64,000 nucleotides of DNA from Lathyrus oleraceus (taxonomy: Eukaryota; Streptophyta; Magnoliopsida; Fabales; Fabaceae). A model generated the notes under the pieces. It was given only the letters and a program-made list of their open reading frames with translations, did not search any database and had not been told where the DNA came from. A program made the translations under genes and the position numbers. The stretch is from positions 179,121,149-179,185,148 of the forward strand of contig NC_066585.1 in the NCBI RefSeq assembly GCF_024323335.1, in the 5' to 3' direction. Below, in pieces: positions 61,244 to 64,000 of this stretch. The first letter of the stretch is position 1. Every line of letters starts with the position of its first letter.

Positions 61244-62637
61244 TGATCAGTCACAAATTCTCCGTGTTTTCTGATACTCATTCGGCACCTTTGAAAGGAA
61301 TCGGTAACACATTAGTCACTTATTTTATTGTTTTGTTGAGTTATTTATATGTTTGATATTGTTGTCTCGATTTATGGAGCACATATTATATACATCATCA
61401 TACTCCATTTTATGTTTTTTTTGTGGTAGTTCTTTTGGTTTCAGGTATAAACAAGTGCACCAGAGGGATAGATAAGCAAAACAGGCGTTCCGGGCCCGAC
61501 ATAAGAAGAAAAATGGACTTACAGTAGCCCTGACACGGCCACCCGTGTTGGCCAACACGGGCCGTGTCAGAAGAGAAGGCTGGGAAATGGAAAACAGGGA
61601 GCTGACACGGGTGCCCGTGTCAGCCTCCCTGAAGGGCGTGTCACAACATAATGCTCCCAGAAGCCAACACGGCCAGGCGTGTTGCCTGACACAGCCAGTG
61701 TTGGCTTGGGCACTTGAATTTCCAATTTTTTGCTGTTTTGGTACGGCTTATCCCGGAGGGCATTTTGGACTTTTACGCTAGGAAAATTGTCATCAGGAAC
61801 TATTTACAATGGATTTGAATGGAGAGATGGACTTTTTGACACGATAGAGAATTGGAAACGATCAAGATTGGAGAAGTGACACGAAGCGAAGAACGGGGAT
61901 CCTTCAAGAGCGGACACGATTGAAGATCAACGGAATTCCGACCTTTTTGTAATGTCTCAATTTTACTTTGTATCTGATTTGAATAATATGATAGGCTAAA
62001 CCCCCCAATGCCAAAGGGGTGTCCCTGAATTGATCATGTAATGACTCTGATGTTTGATTTCCCTTAATGTATGATATTCGATTTCAATTTCACTGTATGA
62101 TTTGTGTAATGCTTTCTTTTTAGCAAAAATTAAGATTGATGTATGGTTAACGATTAGCAGGACTACAATGGTTAAGGTTTTCATACAGTGAAACCATAGT
62201 AGAGATCACCTAGGACTAGGGATGCCCTATGGTTACCAGATTATTCTTGTTAATTTAAAATGCTTGGTTTCATCATAATCACCTAAGGACTTAGAGGTTA
62301 GATTGAATACCAAAGGTTTCCCTCTGAGGTCTTAGGGGGAGATAATCTTAAGATCCGATAATTGAAATAATATTCAGTATTAAGGAGATATACACTCAAG
62401 GCGTCATTACAAGAGATGTTTACACGCCTTCCTTGGCATATCATATTAACTTGTTAAAATATTTATTTGTTATATTTTTCCTTACAGTGAATTCTTCAAA
62501 ACCATAACTATAACTTTTGTTCAATTGAGTGACTGGTTACGTTTATATTGCTGCACAATCCTCGAAATCGATCTTTGGGAAAAATCCCTCTTATTACTAC
62601 ATCGGCGAAAATAGTACACTTTCTATTTTTCCGATCA
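61244..62637 (+). mobile_element. D LTR
   Basis: 1,394 bp, TGATCAGTCAC...TTCCGATCA, with terminal TGATC/GATCA complementarity. It follows a PPT on the left and is followed by a primer site on the right, so it has internal sequence on both sides. It carries the palindrome cluster 61530-61706. No second copy in the window allows dating. Confidence 0.8.
61530..61706 (+). repeat. D palindromic phrase cluster in the LTR
   Basis: The first unit (61530-61570) nests a perfect 20-bp palindrome (CCCGTGTTGG joined to CCAACACGGG) inside 9-bp outer arms CTGACACGG/CCGTGTCAG. A second unit at 61602-61623 has arms CTGACACGGG/CCCGTGTCAG. Weaker ones follow (GGGCGTGTCAC, CCAACACGG...CGTGTTG). Confidence 0.88.
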
Positions 62638-62643
62638 TGTTTT

Positions 62644-62661
62644 TGGCGCCGTTGTCGGGGA
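62644..62661 (+). other. Primer binding site after the D LTR
   Basis: TGGCGCCGTTGTCGGGGA, identical to C's site, six bases after the LTR end. It shows that an internal region of an Athila-type element begins here. Confidence 0.85.
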
Positions 62662-62784
62662 TTGTCAAATATAAATTTTAAAATTATCTCAATTGAAATT
62701 TTGTTGCTCTGCAACTAAAATTTATTTACCGTATTTTAAATATTTTAGTTCGATTATATCAACTAATCTGTGTCTGATATTTGT

Positions 62785-62894
62785 ATGTGAGGTAAGGCCT
62801 CAGCTGATTTTCCTTTTGACGCAAAAATTGAGAGAACCTTGAGGGCAAGACTCAGACAAGCTCGATTAGCCAGATTGGAATCAGACGAAGACAA
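62785..62894 (+). pseudogene. Second Athila-type gag start (fragment)
   Basis: ATG at 62785 is followed at once by TGA (62788), then a frame with GKASADFPFDAKIERTLRAR, matching the start of C's gag (MRGKATEEQFQFDPEIERTL). The TGA fits CGA to TGA at the conserved second codon. The frame is lost at about 62895, where unrelated minus-strand gag begins. Confidence 0.75.
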
Positions 62895-64000
62895 GCTACC
62901 CTTTTACCTTTGTTTGTTCTAGCCTTTTCCTCTTTTAAACGTTCTACCTGTCGAACTCTATAAGCCACTTGGGCCATATCCTTTAGGTATTGAGTATCCA
63001 ACTTCTTTCTAATCGAGTAATCAAGGCCCCCAGCGGACATTTCGATTAACTCATGCTCTGGCACTTGCGTAAAACACCTGGCTTTGAGTAGTCGAAATCT
63101 ATTCAGGTAGTCGTCAATTGGTTCAGTGAATTTTTGTCTGACACTAGCCAACTCTTTCAAACTTATCTTCGTTTGCCCCATGTATAATTGTTCATGGAAC
63201 ATTCTTTCGAGCTGGTTCCATGAATGGATCGAATTCTGGGGCAAAGTTGTGAACCATGTAAAAGCATTCTTGGTAAGAGAACTTAGAAAAAAATTCATCT
63301 GAAGATTCTCATTATTTGACATATCTCTAGCTTCAATTAGGTATCGCCGCGTGTTCGACAGTAGACTCAGTAGTATCCCTAGTAAATTTGGTGAATTTGG
63401 GGATTTTGGTCCTCAGGGGCGCATGTGTCTGTAAGACATATTCTGCCAAAGGCGACGTATAATTGGGTCTTCTGAGACCAAAATTCACCCCATTTCGAAC
63501 CATAATTCTCTCGACTATAGCAGCTAGATTATTATCTGTTGCCACATCATCATGTCGAACTTGCCATATGATATCGTCGGCATTCTGATTCCTATTTACC
63601 ATTAACACCCTTGGTTCCATGTGCACGTGTGGTTCAATCCTAAGAGGTACTACTATTCCTCCTTGATTTTGTGGGATCTGGTTAATGGTGAGGTCTTCCT
63701 CAAGCGTGGGCTCTTAATTCTCTCTTACCTAATCCCTGGGCAAGGGACACTGGTGTTGAGGTATACCAAGAAACTCAAACATTCGAGCCACTTATGTTGT
63801 CATTTGTTGATTCGACTGAGTTACATTATGAATCAAAGGATTTAGCACAATGGCCAAAGTTTGAGTCAGCATCTGGACCATTTCATGATTGCTTTTGTCC
63901 ATCTGTTGCCTCCATGCCGCCGCAAAATTGTTGGTAAGAGTGGGTAGTTGTACTAGGTGTCTTAAACCTAACGCCTGATTGGTTCGACCCTCGTTTATCC
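62895..64000 (-). pseudogene. F: minus-strand Ty3/gypsy gag fragment
   Basis: The capsid region reads NAFTWFTTLPQNSIHSWNQL, FHEQLYMGQTKISLKELASV, IDDYLNRFRLLKARCFTQVP and AGGLDYSIRKKLDTQYLKD, typical of plant Ty3/gypsy gag (Retrotrans_gag type). Upstream segments to the window end are in frame but carry several stops, and a frameshift lies near 63335. The fragment stops abruptly at about 62895 without an LTR. The lineage cannot be fixed from gag alone. Confidence 0.8.

Larger units (their letters stand above)
42429..62637 (+). mobile_element. D: Athila-type LTR retrotransposon, host of A and C
   Basis: Plus-strand element seen from mid-gag. It comprises gag/protease (42429-44109), RT to integrase (44110-46991), the env leader (46992-47641), insertion C, the C-terminal part of the env-position ORF (59056-59844), a tail and an LTR (61244-62637). 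That the two flanks of C belong to one family is shown by the shared GACACGG palindromes at 47223-47370 and 61530-61706. Its 5' part lies beyond element A, off-window. Confidence 0.8.

Noticed and set aside
1..64000. tRNA or rRNA genes
   Set aside because: Only tRNA-complementary primer sites were seen; no cloverleaf with A and B boxes or rRNA core sequence was recognised by eye.

Overview
The window is plant nuclear DNA made entirely of nested LTR retrotransposons of the Ty3/gypsy superfamily; I see no host gene, rRNA, tRNA or CRISPR array. Two lineages are present. (1) Ogre/Tat-type elements, all on the minus strand: LTRs of about 4.8-5.1 kb, a primer site of the form TGGCGA(C/G)TCTGTTGGGGA, an extra ORF1 upstream of gag, two RNase H-like domains, and an intron between protease and RT. 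(2) Athila-type elements, all on the plus strand: LTRs of 1.2-1.7 kb, primer site TGGCGCCGTTGTCGGGGA (tRNA-Asp type), a D-L-G protease site, an FMDDF-type RT and an env-position ORF after pol. Abundant Ogre elements point to a legume, probably tribe Fabeae (pea, vetch, lentil, Lathyrus); the species is inferred.

Layout, oldest host first. Athila-type element D (plus) is the ground layer. It starts inside its gag at 42429, runs through protease, RT and integrase to 46991, has an env leader to 47641, resumes in mid-env at 59056 and ends in an LTR at 61244-62637. Ogre element A (minus, 6497-42428) lies inside D's gag: 5' LTR 37618-42428, ORF1 35267-36693, gag and protease to 32203, then the rest of protease and pol at 10189-6497. 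Ogre element B (minus, 10190-32202, about 22 kb, both LTRs present) sits inside A's protease. Athila-type element E (plus, 573-6496, 5' part off-window) sits inside A's integrase and is itself cut by the end of another Ogre-like LTR, H (1-572). Athila-type element C (plus, 47642-59055, both LTRs) sits inside D. To the right, D's LTR is followed by a second primer site and a second gag start (62644-62894), then by an abrupt junction with an unrelated minus-strand gag fragment, F (62895-64000).

Every coding region is broken by stops or frameshifts, and many of the stops fit C-to-T decay. B and C are the most complete. B lacks the capsid core of gag but keeps ORF1, protease, RT, both RNase H domains and integrase. 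C keeps gag, pol and the env-position ORF with several lesions.

The signals least explained by standard annotation are RNA- or DNA-structural. Each Athila-type family carries its own GC-rich palindromic phrase, repeated in the LTR and in the env leader (in C also in gag and in an intron). A hairpin with an invariant AGGCAA loop and compensatory stem changes follows pol in both C and D. Ogre LTRs carry repeated two-tier stem-loop modules whose inner stems differ in sequence but keep pairing.
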